Source of the DNA: Anaerohalosphaeraceae bacterium
GTDB lineage: Bacteria; Planctomycetota; Phycisphaerae; Sedimentisphaerales; Anaerohalosphaeraceae
Reading direction: 5' to 3'
Assembly: GCA_037479115.1 (NCBI GenBank)
Contig: JBBFLK010000005.1
Location: 62,001-126,000, forward strand
DNA length: 64,000 nt
The stretch's first letter is position 1. Every line of letters starts with the position of its first letter. A model generated the notes under the pieces. It did not search any database. It saw nothing but the letters and a program-made list of their open reading frames with translations, and was not told the DNA's origin. A program made the translations under genes and the position numbers. Of the stretch, positions 35,068 to 42,933 are shown in pieces.

Positions 35068-35343
35068 ATGAACAATCCGCAGCGACAAACTTTTAAAGTG
35101 CCGGCCAAACTGTTCCGAATCGGCGAAATCGTTCGATACACCCCCTTCACCCGACAAACCATTCACAATTATACCATAATGGGATTGATCCGGGAGTCCG
35201 GATGGACCGAGGGAGGGCATCGACTCTATGACGAATCGGTCTTTGAACGCCTGCAAAAAATCGCAGAATTGAAGCGAACAAAAAGCTTAACGGAAATCCG
35301 AAAACTGCTCAACGAGGAATCTGCTGCTTCGGTGCATAACTGA
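35068..35343 (+). CDS. Short MerR-family DNA-binding regulator
   Basis: 91 residues from the ATG at 35068. The MerR-type winged helix is clear: FRIGEIVRYTPFTRQTIHNY, then TIMGLIRESGWTEGGHRLYD and ESVFERLQKIAELKR, followed by a short helix. There is no ligand-binding C-terminal domain, so dimerisation would depend on the last helix. The ribosome site is weak; the open frame continues to 34981 (TTG) across the inverted repeat. It heads a cluster with an FlgB-like gene, flhG and fliA, so a flagellar regulatory role is likely but unproven. Confidence 0.8.
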   Translation: MNNPQRQTFKVPAKLFRIGEIVRYTPFTRQTIHNYTIMGLIRESGWTEGGHRLYDESVFERLQKIAELKRTKSLTEIRKLLNEESAASVHN

Positions 35344-35380
35344 CCGGCAGCCCCAAAGGCGCCGCAAGCAAGGGACGGAT

Positions 35381-35797
35381 ATGGATATCACAGCCGTAAA
35401 AACCGATAACATCACCGAACTGCTGACACAAATCCTCGACTTTACGGAACAGCGGAAAGAAATCCTCTTTCGGAACATTCTGGACCGCGGCAACCCTGGT
35501 TTTGTGCCCCAGGATTTGCCGGCGGCTGAATTCGCTCAGTGCCTCACGCAGGCGCTCTGCGAGCATCTCTGCAGAAACCGGCTGCTGTTTTGCGACAGCA
35601 GACATATACGATTTGAGCCCAACGGAAATCTGAAGATTGAGCCCATGACGGACCCGGAAGCGCACCGTCTGCTGACCTCCAACCCGTCGCTCTATCTTCA
35701 GTCGCAGATGCAAAAACTGTCCGAAAACCTGTTGAATAACCGAATTGCGGCGGAACTGCTTGCTCATGTCAGGAGCAAATCCGCCGCCGCCAGATAA
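35381..35797 (+). CDS. Divergent FlgB-like rod protein (putative)
   Basis: 138 residues, the usual FlgB length. LLTQILDFTEQRKEILFRNI, then LDRGNPGFVPQDLPAAEF aligns by eye with the FlgB start (...R..vLa.NiAN.dTPGy...dl...F), but the hallmark NxANxxTPGY has become NILDRGNPGF. The C-terminal helix LYLQSQMQKLSENLLNNRIA resembles the FlgB D0 end (e..km.ena..yn.a). It could be the working proximal rod protein in a divergent form or a FlgB paralogue with a new role. No flgC or fliE is beside it, which is unusual. It sits between the MerR gene and flhG. Confidence 0.55.
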   Translation: MDITAVKTDNITELLTQILDFTEQRKEILFRNILDRGNPGFVPQDLPAAEFAQCLTQALCEHLCRNRLLFCDSRHIRFEPNGNLKIEPMTDPEAHRLLTSNPSLYLQSQMQKLSENLLNNRIAAELLAHVRSKSAAAR

Positions 35798-35806
35798 GAC
35801 CGCCCC

Positions 35807-35893
35807 TCGAGCCGCCGGCTCGATGAATACGAAAGGGAGACCTTTGGAGTCTCCCAAAACCGACGGGAGCGGAGCGGCCCGGTTTGTTTTTTT
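35807..35893 (+). terminator. Three tandem hairpins ending in a T-run (terminator or structured leader)
   Basis: Hairpins: TCGAGCC-GCC-GGCTCGA (35807-35823), GGGAGAC-CTTTGGA-GTCTCCC (35835-35855) and AAACCG...CGGTTT (35857-35885), the last followed by G and seven T (35887-35893). The third hairpin plus T-run looks like a Rho-independent terminator for the MerR/FlgB-like unit. The preceding hairpins raise the possibility of an attenuator upstream of flhG. Confidence 0.6.
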
Positions 35894-35951
35894 CAGAAAA
35901 CCGTGCCCCGCTGCACAACCGGATGGATGACAACGTCGAAGGCAGGGCAGA

Positions 35952-36776
35952 ATGACGCAGATTAGGAATGAGGAGAAAAGCCGAGCCGCTGTGATGGCTG
36001 TGGCCAGCGGCAAAGGCGGAGTGGGAAAAACGAATATCTCATTAAACCTGGCGATTTGCCTGGCCGAGGCCGGTCAGCGGATCGTTCTGATGGATGCCGA
36101 CCTCGGATTGGGAAATTTGGACGTGATGATGAACCTCAGCAGCCGCTACAACTTGTCGCATGTCATCGACGGCCGAAAGACCCTCGAGCAGATTACGCAC
36201 ATCGGTCCGGCGGGGATTGAGGTCATCTGCGGCGGCTCCGGCCTGGACAATATCGCCAATCTGACCCCCTTTCAGCAGCATCGGCTCATCAGCCAGTTTA
36301 ACCGCCTTCAGAACAGAGCAGATATGATTGTCATCGATACCGGAGCAGGCATCGGTCAAAATGTCATCGGCTTCTGTCTGGCCGCCGACCACACCCTGGT
36401 CGTAACAACACCGGAACCTACCGCCATGACCGATGCCTATGCCGTCATCAAAGTGCTGACGGCCAAAAAATACACCGGACGAATCAGTCTTTTGGTCAAT
36501 ATGGCCTCCTCTATCGAAGAAGGCAAAAAAATATGCCGGCAGATTGCCCATGTAGCAGCCCGGTTCCTCGGAACCGCCATCTACGAAGCCGGCATCCTCT
36601 GCCGAGACGAATATCTTCAAACAGCGGTCCGCATGCAGAAGCCTGTGGTGCAGGCGTTTCCAAAATCTCCCTTTTCGAGAGGAATCCGAACCCTCAGCCA
36701 CCGGCTTACCAATACTATCCCCATGCAGACCGAATCAGAAGGGTTCTTTCGAAAAGTGGTCAATTGGTTTTTCTAA
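35952..36776 (+). CDS. flhG: FlhG/FleN (MinD-like) ATPase controlling flagellar number
   Basis: 274 residues. The deviant Walker A is ASGKGGVGKTNISLNLA near 18-30, followed by LMDADLGLGNLDVMMNL and MIVIDTGAGIG (switch regions), all typical of the FlhG/YlxH branch of the ParA/MinD family. The C-terminus ends in an amphipathic stretch (GFFRKVVNWFF), as in membrane-targeting MinD-like proteins. FlhG limits flagellar number and placement, often with FlhF; no flhF is in the window. In Pseudomonas FleN binds FleQ, and a FleQ-like protein is encoded at 26747. fliA follows. Confidence 0.92.
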   Translation: MTQIRNEEKSRAAVMAVASGKGGVGKTNISLNLAICLAEAGQRIVLMDADLGLGNLDVMMNLSSRYNLSHVIDGRKTLEQITHIGPAGIEVICGGSGLDNIANLTPFQQHRLISQFNRLQNRADMIVIDTGAGIGQNVIGFCLAADHTLVVTTPEPTAMTDAYAVIKVLTAKKYTGRISLLVNMASSIEEGKKICRQIAHVAARFLGTAIYEAGILCRDEYLQTAVRMQKPVVQAFPKSPFSRGIRTLSHRLTNTIPMQTESEGFFRKVVNWFF

Positions 36777-36801
36777 AGATGCACGGCCTTTTTGCCGATA
36801 C
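36774..36801 (+). promoter_or_regulatory. Sigma-28 promoter upstream of fliA, overlapping the flhG stop codon
   Basis: TAAA at 36774-36777 (including the flhG stop), 16 bases, then GCCGATAC at 36794-36801. The -35 is perfect and the -10 has one mismatch at the last base. The start of transcription would be near 36808, about 118 bases before the fliA ATG. It implies that FliA activates its own gene. Confidence 0.65.
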
Positions 36802-36925
36802 CTTAACGCTCGGGCCAAGCGACTGCGCCCAGCGCACAGAAAGGAAAAAAGGATTGAACGGAAAGGTTATCGGACGCGGCTGTGAAGAATGCGGAAATGA
36901 ATGTGTCAGACATGGAGGTTGAAGC

Positions 36926-37711
36926 ATGAAAACCGCCCGTATCCAAAATGTCGAGCAGGTTTGGGAAGAATTCTTCAGAACGCGTTCCAACGAAGCCCGA
37001 AACCAGCTGCTCGAACATTACCTGCCTTTGGCGAAATACACCGCCGAGCGAATCTGGGCAAAACTCCCCGACAAAGTGGAAATTGATGACCTCATCAGTG
37101 CCGGCATTTTCGGGCTTAAAGACGCCATCGATGCCTTTGACCCGTCGCGAGGGGTCAAATTTGAAACCTACTGCACCCCCCGGATACGCGGAAGCATCTT
37201 AGACGAACTGCGCAGCATGGACTGGGTCCCCCGCCTGGTCCGCGCCAGGGCCCACCAGCTCGACCGGGCTATGCAGACCCTCGAAGCCCACCTCGGACGG
37301 CTTCCCACCGAAGAAGAGCTGGCCGAAGAACTTGAACTGGAAAAACACGAGTTTCACCGCCTTCAGCGGGATGCCAATGCCGTCGGCGTTGTCTCCCTCA
37401 ATACCAAATTCAATGAATCAGACGGCGACAAAGACATCCGCGAAATCGATGTCATCGAAGACCAGCGCAGCAAAAACCCCGTCATTGAAGCCCAGAAAAG
37501 GGACCTCAAGAACCTCCTGACCAAGGGGCTTACTCGGGCGGAGAAACTCATCATCATCCTCTATTACTATGAAGAAATGACGATGAAAGAAATCGGGGCC
37601 ACCCTCGACCTGTCCGAATCCCGCGTTTCCCAGATGCACTCCTCCATCATCGCCCGCCTGAAGGCCCAGCTCAACAGCCGAAAAAAGGAATTTGCTGTAG
37701 CAGCGGACTGA
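36926..37711 (+). CDS. fliA: RNA polymerase sigma factor FliA (sigma-28)
   Basis: 261 residues of the FliA/WhiG type. Region 2 reads HYLPLAKYTAERIWAKLP, DLISAGIFGLKDAIDAFDPS and VKFETYCTPRIRGSILDELR, then MDWVPR, the strictly conserved FliA segment. Region 4 (YYYEEMTMKEIGATLDLSES, then RVSQMHSS) is complete. It directs transcription of late flagellar genes, here probably fliD, itself and perhaps the GGDEF gene. GGAGG precedes the ATG by eight bases. A strong terminator follows at 37738. Confidence 0.95.
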   Translation: MKTARIQNVEQVWEEFFRTRSNEARNQLLEHYLPLAKYTAERIWAKLPDKVEIDDLISAGIFGLKDAIDAFDPSRGVKFETYCTPRIRGSILDELRSMDWVPRLVRARAHQLDRAMQTLEAHLGRLPTEEELAEELELEKHEFHRLQRDANAVGVVSLNTKFNESDGDKDIREIDVIEDQRSKNPVIEAQKRDLKNLLTKGLTRAEKLIIILYYYEEMTMKEIGATLDLSESRVSQMHSSIIARLKAQLNSRKKEFAVAAD

Positions 37712-37737
37712 CGGATTGCCTTTTTCAAACCTCCCCG

Positions 37738-37763
37738 GCGTGCTGTTTGGCACGCTTTTTTTT
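37738..37763 (+). terminator. Rho-independent terminator after fliA
   Basis: GCGTGC-TGTTTG-GCACGC followed by eight T. It lies 27 bases after the fliA stop and separates it from the convergent lipoprotein gene. Confidence 0.9.
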
Positions 37764-37788
37764 GCGCAACTCCTGAGCCCAAGCCCCC

Positions 37789-38907
37789 TTACCGCTCCAG
37801 CAGATTGTCATCATAGCGGGCCCGGTTGACCTTCCACCACTGAACCGCCTGGTTGTAGCCGGCAAATTCCTGGTCCAGCAGCAGCCGCAGGACCTCCCTG
37901 ACCTGGTCGCGAAACTCCGGACTGGGGTCTTTGAGCCCCTCCAGCATCACCTCCACCGCCGCTTTATCCCCCCGCAGCTCCAGCAGCGATAGAACCTCCA
38001 GCTTCACATCGTCCGATGACAGCCCCATCGCCCGTTTCAGCGAAAGAATCTGAATATCGGGGGGCTGTACCCGGATAATATCCAACGCCCGTCCGCGAAC
38101 CGCATCCGACGGGTCGCTGAGTGCCAATACCAACAGGGCGGCACTTCGGGGGTCGGCTATCTTCTCCAGCGGCTCCAGGGCACTTAACCGAACCTGCTCA
38201 TCCCGCGAGTGAAGGGCCTTTTCCAGCAGCGGCAGCACTGACGAAGTCTGATACAGCTCCAGCATCTGGGCGGCGGTGCGAACCACCTCCGGGTCCGGGT
38301 CCTCCAGCGCCTTTTCCAGCAGCCCCAGCAGCTCCGGCTTTTGCTCCATCGCCATCTCCGCCGTCGATTCGAGGGCCGCCAGCCGTTCCGAAGACGCCCT
38401 CTCGTCCGAAAACGCCTCATAGGCTTCCCGGAGTTTCTGATTCTCCGAAGGTTCTACCGTATAAACCTCGACCGCAGTCTGCCGGGGCCGGCTCTGTGCC
38501 GCAGGGGCACCGGCGGATTGGGAAGACTGCATTGATACAAGACGTCTGTTTTGTTCTCGGAGCCGCTCGACGGCTTCCGTCAATTCCTGTACCTTTCTCA
38601 AAAGCTGCTGCTGTTCATTGCTCTCCCCTGGGGCGGCGGGGAAGACTCCTTCGGAGGAGACTACCTGAGCCTGCCCGCCCCCTTCCCGACAGCGCCGCAG
38701 AAGCCCCGCCAGCTCCAGAGAGAGTTTTCGTTCGGCCGCCAATTCATTACGAACCGACTCCAGCTCAGCCCGAAGCGTCTGAATCTGCTCTTCCAGGGCC
38801 TGCTTTGAATCGTCCGTCGAAACAGCCTTTCCCTTTCGGGCACATCCGGCCAGCAAAAGAATCACCAATCCCCCCCAGCAGACAGATTGAATGGCTCGCT
38901 TTGTCAT
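37789..38907 (-). CDS. Lipoprotein with coiled coil and HEAT-like repeats
   Basis: 372 residues. A lipoprotein signal is clear (GGLVILLLAGC, Cys at about 22). A coiled coil spans about 33-120 (LEEQIQTLRAELESVRNELA), then a Ser/Ala/Gln-rich linker and five or so HEAT-like repeats from about 175 to 350 (EKALEDPDPEVVRTAAQMLE; ALSDPSDAVRGRALDIIRVQ; EGLKDPSPEFRDQVREVLRL). This suggests a periplasmic scaffold anchored to a membrane. No enzymatic motif is visible. The gene stands alone, convergent to fliA. Function unknown. Confidence 0.8.
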   Translation of the reverse strand: MTKRAIQSVCWGGLVILLLAGCARKGKAVSTDDSKQALEEQIQTLRAELESVRNELAAERKLSLELAGLLRRCREGGGQAQVVSSEGVFPAAPGESNEQQQLLRKVQELTEAVERLREQNRRLVSMQSSQSAGAPAAQSRPRQTAVEVYTVEPSENQKLREAYEAFSDERASSERLAALESTAEMAMEQKPELLGLLEKALEDPDPEVVRTAAQMLELYQTSSVLPLLEKALHSRDEQVRLSALEPLEKIADPRSAALLVLALSDPSDAVRGRALDIIRVQPPDIQILSLKRAMGLSSDDVKLEVLSLLELRGDKAAVEVMLEGLKDPSPEFRDQVREVLRLLLDQEFAGYNQAVQWWKVNRARYDDNLLER

Positions 38908-39137
38908 TGACGAATCCTGTTAATCCGTAGGGCACTCTTCCAGCATTCCTCTCTTTTTTCGTCAATAAACCTCGCATCCTTAAGTAATTATGGCAAATAA
39001 GAATCCGAAATCGAAGCCGAAAATCCCCCAAAAACCAAAAAGAATCACGTCAAAACATAATAGATACAAATAGTCTTTTTGTTAGACAAAAACCATGCAA
39101 TCCCGGGAATATATCTATTTTCTTGCCATTTAAGAAC
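38908..39137. other. 230-base intergenic region upstream of the HEAT lipoprotein gene
   Basis: It is AT-rich and contains a 7-base inverted repeat TTTTTGT-TAG-ACAAAAA (39076-39092) and a short piece (AATCCTGTTAATCCGTAG, near 38924) related to the ATCCGTG-type repeat seen at 44315. On the minus strand TTGACG near 38960 may serve as a -35 for the lipoprotein gene. No gene is seen. Confidence 0.4.
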
Positions 39138-39359
39138 TTACATCAACCCGGAATGAGGGCAGGATTGATTCGGACAAGACATGCAGCCTGGTTTGGCGGG
39201 AGAAACGGACTCTTTCACTTGGGCGGAAAACGTGGAAAACTGCTTTTGGGTCTTTTTCGACCCGCAATGTTCACAAACAGGCTTTTGGGCCTCCGAAGAC
39301 CGAACCAAGACCTCTGTAATCTTCCCGCAGTCCAAACATTTATATTCAAAAATCGGCAT
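39138..39359 (-). CDS. FmdB-type zinc ribbon protein
   Basis: 73 residues from the ATG at 39357-39359 (MPIFEYKCLDCGKITEVLVR), which has AAAGGA upstream; the longer frame to 39419 lacks support. The two CxxC pairs (CLDCG and CEHCGS) form the FmdB/CxxC regulatory zinc ribbon. The C-terminal tail adds CMSCPNQSCPHSG, which is common in these proteins. The family is linked by name to formamidase regulation, but most members have no known function. It is a single gene, divergent from rex. Confidence 0.88.
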   Translation of the reverse strand: MPIFEYKCLDCGKITEVLVRSSEAQKPVCEHCGSKKTQKQFSTFSAQVKESVSPAKPGCMSCPNQSCPHSGLM

Positions 39360-39544
39360 TGGCAGTCCTTTCTTTTTGGATAAGGCATTTACTCTATTCT
39401 TTCGCGGCAGGTTCGTCAAGAAACTCCCCGCCGGAACGGCTGAATCCCGGATTCATCCTGTTTAAAGTAGGCCTTTTTGTGATGCACGACAGATTATTTC
39501 CTTTGATTGTTGTGAAAAACTTTTGATTTATTGAGACAAAGTGA

Positions 39545-39573
39545 TTGACGAATTGTTTTTTTTACGCTATATT
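39545..39573 (+). promoter_or_regulatory. Sigma-70 promoter of the rex-hydrogenase operon
   Basis: TTGACG (39545-39550), 17-base spacer, TATATT (39568-39573). Spacing is ideal. Transcription should begin near 39580, immediately before the Rex operator. Confidence 0.75.
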
Positions 39574-39584
39574 GCGGCTGTCGT

Positions 39585-39602
39585 TTGTGAATGTGAGCAC
39601 AA
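39585..39602 (+). promoter_or_regulatory. Rex operator (redox box)
   Basis: TTGTGAATGTGAGCACAA matches the Rex consensus TTGTGAA-N4-TTCACAA except for two bases in the right arm. It lies at about +5 to +22 of the predicted promoter and 20 bases before the rex ATG, a position suited to repression when NADH is low. A second half-site (TTGTGAA) lies near 39508. Confidence 0.75.
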
Positions 39603-39621
39603 ATAAAATTCCGTAGGGAAG

Positions 39622-40236
39622 ATGAAGTACCGCAGGATTCCAGACGAAACCATTCAGCGGCTGCCCATGTATCTGCGGGCTTTCTCACTACTGGAAGGCG
39701 AAAAAGAGCTCACTGTCTGCAGCCGGCAGCTGGCTGTGCGGCTCGGACTGAACCCCCATCAGATTCGCAAAGACCTGTCTTACTTCGGAAACTTCGGAAG
39801 ACGCGGCGTCGGCTATCCCGTCCAGACTACCGCCCAGCGCATTCGGCACATTCTCAAACTGGACAAAACCCAGAAGACGGCTCTCGTGGGCGCCGGACGG
39901 CTCGGAACCGCGCTGGTAGCCTATCCGGGCTTTTCCTCCTTCAACCTCGAAATCGCCGCCGTCTTTGACAATGACCCCAAAAAAATCGGAAAGAAAATCG
40001 GTCATCTGACCATTGAAAGCGCCGCCCGTCTGGCCGGACTGAAAAAACGAAATATCCATCTGGCCATCCTGGCCGTGCCGGCCGATGCCGCTCAGTCTGT
40101 CACAGAAAAACTCGTCAAGGCCGGGGTTCGCGGACTGCTGAATTTTTCGCCCGGACGCCTGAAAGTCCCGGCCTCCGTCAAAAAAATCGACATCGACCTG
40201 GCTTCCCAGCTGAGTATATTGCCTTATTATTTGTAA
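39622..40236 (+). CDS. rex: Redox-sensing transcriptional repressor Rex
   Basis: 204 residues. The N-terminal winged helix (LTVCSRQLAVRLGLNPHQIR, then KDLSYFGNFGRRGVGY) is the Rex hallmark. The Rossmann domain follows with ALVGAGRLGTAL (GxGxxG) and AAVFDNDPKKIG. Rex senses the NADH/NAD+ ratio: NADH binding releases it from DNA. It is the first gene of the hydrogenase operon, with its own operator upstream, so autorepression and control of the hydrogenase are likely. Slightly shorter than Gram-positive Rex (about 210-215). Confidence 0.95.
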   Translation: MKYRRIPDETIQRLPMYLRAFSLLEGEKELTVCSRQLAVRLGLNPHQIRKDLSYFGNFGRRGVGYPVQTTAQRIRHILKLDKTQKTALVGAGRLGTALVAYPGFSSFNLEIAAVFDNDPKKIGKKIGHLTIESAARLAGLKKRNIHLAILAVPADAAQSVTEKLVKAGVRGLLNFSPGRLKVPASVKKIDIDLASQLSILPYYL

Positions 40237-40270
40237 ACAGGAACATGCAGAACAACAGGAACCCAAAACC

Positions 40271-41314
40271 ATGAGCGTACTGAAATTCACCCCCAAGCAG
40301 TTCGATGACTTCGTTTCGACCCTGCTCAAAACCGGTCGACCCGTCATGGCTCCCCAGGCCAAAAACGGCCGCTTTGCCTTCGGCCCTCTGGCCTCCGCCG
40401 CCGACCTGCGGCTCGATTACGACGTGACTATCCTTCCCCCGAAAAAATACGTTCTTCCGCAGGTGGAAACACTTCTTGAATTTGAAGTCTGCGGCCCCTG
40501 CCGTTCTGTTCAGGAAGGCGAGCCGATGATTTTGCTCGGCGTGCACCCCTACGACCTGGCCGCCATCCTTCAGATGGATGAACTGTTCCGTCAGGGACAA
40601 TACGACAAACACTATATGGACCGGCGCTGTCAGATTACCATTATCGCCCTCGATGTTGTCACCCCCAGCGCCAACGTCTTTGCCTCTTCCATGGGCACCG
40701 CCACCGTCACCAGCGGCTATGATATCCTTCTGACCGTCCTCAAAGACGGCTCGATTCTGGCCGATGCCGCCACCGCCAAAGGGCAGGAGCTCATCCGGCT
40801 GGCCGGTTCAGCCGTCCCCGCCTCCGAGGCCGATTTGCTGGCCCGCAAGGCTGTTTGGGAACACAACAACGCCGTGCTGAACAAACATATTCTGCTGTGC
40901 AAACCCTCCCTGCTCCCCAAAGTCCTTGAACAAAGCTACAACCATCCCGTCTGGGAGGAAAAAGCACGGCTGTGCTATTCCTGCGGCTCCTGCAATCAGG
41001 TTTGTCCGACGTGCTACTGCTTTGATGTGCAGGACCGCGTAAACTGGGACCTGAAAACCGGATACCGCTTCCGAGCCTGGGACGGCTGCCTGCTGGAAAA
41101 TTTCGCCACGGTCGCAGGCAATCACAACTTCCGCAAAGACAGGGCCGCCCGCTACCGTCACCGGCTCTATCGAAAAGGCAAATACGTGCCCGAAAAAATC
41201 GGCGGGCAAATCGCCTGTGTCGGCTGCGGGCGATGCATCTCCGCCTGTACGGCCAAAATCGCCAACCCCGTCGAAGTGTACAATCGTCTTCTGCAGGATA
41301 CAAAACTCGGCTGA
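40271..41314 (+). CDS. hydB: Group 3b NiFe (sulf)hydrogenase beta subunit, iron-sulfur protein
   Basis: 347 residues of the HydB/AsrA type. The C-terminal third carries two Fe4S4 motifs: CYSCGSCNQVCPTCYCFD (near 236-253) and CVGCGRCISACTAK (near 317-330). Earlier Cys residues occur in EVCGPCRSV. The subunit passes electrons between the flavin subunit and the hydrogenase module in the cytoplasm. It lies 34 bases after rex and 36 before the gamma subunit. AsrA of anaerobic sulfite reductase is related, but the NiFe subunits downstream decide the assignment. Confidence 0.88.
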   Translation: MSVLKFTPKQFDDFVSTLLKTGRPVMAPQAKNGRFAFGPLASAADLRLDYDVTILPPKKYVLPQVETLLEFEVCGPCRSVQEGEPMILLGVHPYDLAAILQMDELFRQGQYDKHYMDRRCQITIIALDVVTPSANVFASSMGTATVTSGYDILLTVLKDGSILADAATAKGQELIRLAGSAVPASEADLLARKAVWEHNNAVLNKHILLCKPSLLPKVLEQSYNHPVWEEKARLCYSCGSCNQVCPTCYCFDVQDRVNWDLKTGYRFRAWDGCLLENFATVAGNHNFRKDRAARYRHRLYRKGKYVPEKIGGQIACVGCGRCISACTAKIANPVEVYNRLLQDTKLG

Positions 41315-41350
41315 CAGTGCCGAATGCTGAATCATTAAGGAGAAACAGAT

Positions 41351-42187
41351 ATGTGTGAATGCTGCAGCGGCCATCCGGACATCTACCTGCCCCAGATGGC
41401 CACCATTACCAAACGCCGGATGCTCAACGGAACCGAACTGTTCCTGCATCTGGAAATGGATTCCGGAGAAGACCTCCAATACAAACCCGGACAATTCGTC
41501 GAAGTCTCTCTGGCCGGCATCGGAGAGGCGCCGATTTCCATCTCCTCCTCGCCCACCCAGAAAGGACTCGAATTGGTCGTCCGCAACGTCGGCAGTCTCA
41601 CCAAAGCCATCCACAAACTTCAGGTCGGCGATAAACTGGGCATCCGGGGCCCTTACGGAACAACCTACCCCATCGAAGAAGCCAAAGGCAAAGATTTGGT
41701 CTTTATCTGCGGCGGCATCGGGTTGGTTCCCCAGCGCTCGTTCATCCGCTACGCCCTCGACCACCGGAGCGACTACGGAAAAATCATCGTCCTGATCGGC
41801 ACCAAGTGCTATTCCATGCGGCTGTTCCGCGAGGAAATCGCCCTCTGGCAGGAACGCAGGGACATGACTGTGCTGGAAACCATCGATGAGGCCCACGACT
41901 GCTGGGACGGCAACGTCGGCGTCGTCACCACCCTGATCCCCAAGATTGAAAACGAACTGCCCGGCAGTCTGGTGCTGATCTGCGGACCGCCGATTATGTA
42001 CAAATTTGTCCTGATTTCCCTGGCCGAAGCGCAAGTCCCCGAGGAAAACATCTATGTCAACCTCGAACGCCGGATGAAATGCGGCGTCGGCAAGTGCGGC
42101 CATTGTCAGATTAACGATAAATACGTCTGTCAGGATGGGCCGGTGTTCCGCTACAGCGACCTGGCCCTCGTACCGGAGGCCATCTAA
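41351..42187 (+). CDS. hydG: Group 3b NiFe (sulf)hydrogenase gamma subunit, FAD/NAD(P)-binding
   Basis: 278 residues. The FAD-binding beta barrel spans about 10-105 (PISISSSP as the flavin motif; GIRGPYGTTYP). The NAD(P)-binding domain follows (DLVFICGGIGLVPQRSFIRY; LVLICGPPIMYKFV). The C-terminus carries a Fe2S2 site (CGVGKCGHCQINDKYVCQDG). This subunit exchanges electrons with NAD(P)H. The N-terminus has MCECCSGH. AAGGAGA precedes the ATG. The stop overlaps the delta start (TAATG). Confidence 0.92.
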   Translation: MCECCSGHPDIYLPQMATITKRRMLNGTELFLHLEMDSGEDLQYKPGQFVEVSLAGIGEAPISISSSPTQKGLELVVRNVGSLTKAIHKLQVGDKLGIRGPYGTTYPIEEAKGKDLVFICGGIGLVPQRSFIRYALDHRSDYGKIIVLIGTKCYSMRLFREEIALWQERRDMTVLETIDEAHDCWDGNVGVVTTLIPKIENELPGSLVLICGPPIMYKFVLISLAEAQVPEENIYVNLERRMKCGVGKCGHCQINDKYVCQDGPVFRYSDLALVPEAI

Positions 42188-42933
42188 TGAGCAAACCGCG
42201 CGTAGCTATTTTCGATTTCGCCTGCTGTGAAGGCTGCCAGCTGCAGATTGTCAACCTCGAAGAAGAAATTCTGGATTTGATTAACGTCGTGGACGTCGTG
42301 GAATGGCGGGAAGCCATGAGCGAGCAGAGCCACGACTACGACATCGCCATTGTGGAGGGCTCCATTACCCGGCATGAAGATGAGCTCCGCCTGCAGGTCA
42401 TCCGCAGCCGCTGCAAGATTCTCATTGCCCTCGGCTCCTGCGCCACCATCGGCGGTGTCAACAAAATCAAAAACAATTTCGACCTCAACGACGTCAAAGA
42501 GTGCGTGTACGGCAAAGACGCCAAGATGCCGCACTTGAATACCGACATGACCAAAGCCGTCGACGAAGTGGTGCCCGTCGATGCCTATATCCACGGCTGT
42601 CCCATCGACCGCAAAGAGTTCGGCACCGTCATTCGCGCCCTGCTGCTGGGCAAGCGCCCGCCGATTCCGGACTATCCCGTCTGCGTCGAATGCAAGGCCA
42701 AAGAAAACGTCTGCCGATACGAGTACAACGAAATCTGTCTGGGACCGATTATCCGGGCCGGCTGCGGCGCCCGATGTCCGTCCTTCAATTTCCGCTGCTT
42801 CGGATGCCGCGGGTATGTGGACCATCCCAATGTCGAAGCGGCCAAAGAAGTCATGGACAAATACGGTCTGACCGTTGAAGACCTCAAACAAAAAATGACC
42901 CTCTTCGGAAGCAAACAAGGACATACACTATGA
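42187..42933 (+). CDS. hydD: Group 3b NiFe hydrogenase delta (small) subunit
   Basis: 248 residues. Cluster ligands typical of the small subunit are seen: FACCEGCQLQI (Cys14, Cys17), ALGSCATIGG, HGCPIDRKEF and a Cys-rich C-terminal part (CVECKAKENVCRYEYNEICL, then GPIIRAGCGARCPSFNFRCF). There is no Tat signal, so the enzyme is cytoplasmic. It carries the Fe-S relay to the NiFe site. The stop overlaps the alpha start (ATGA). Confidence 0.93.
   Translation: MSKPRVAIFDFACCEGCQLQIVNLEEEILDLINVVDVVEWREAMSEQSHDYDIAIVEGSITRHEDELRLQVIRSRCKILIALGSCATIGGVNKIKNNFDLNDVKECVYGKDAKMPHLNTDMTKAVDEVVPVDAYIHGCPIDRKEFGTVIRALLLGKRPPIPDYPVCVECKAKENVCRYEYNEICLGPIIRAGCGARCPSFNFRCFGCRGYVDHPNVEAAKEVMDKYGLTVEDLKQKMTLFGSKQGHTL

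Noticed and set aside
36779-36922. 47-codon frame with Cys-rich end (CEECGNEC) between flhG and fliA
   Set aside because: Its start lies between the -35 and -10 boxes of the sigma-28 promoter and it has no good ribosome site; probably untranslated leader of fliA.
40808-42103. 431-codon minus-strand frame opposite the hydrogenase beta and gamma genes
   Set aside because: Antisense to two genes with certain Fe-S and flavin motifs.
40271-42187. Anaerobic sulfite reductase subunits AsrA/AsrB
   Set aside because: The proteins belong to the same families, but NiFe small and large subunit genes follow directly and no AsrC is present.
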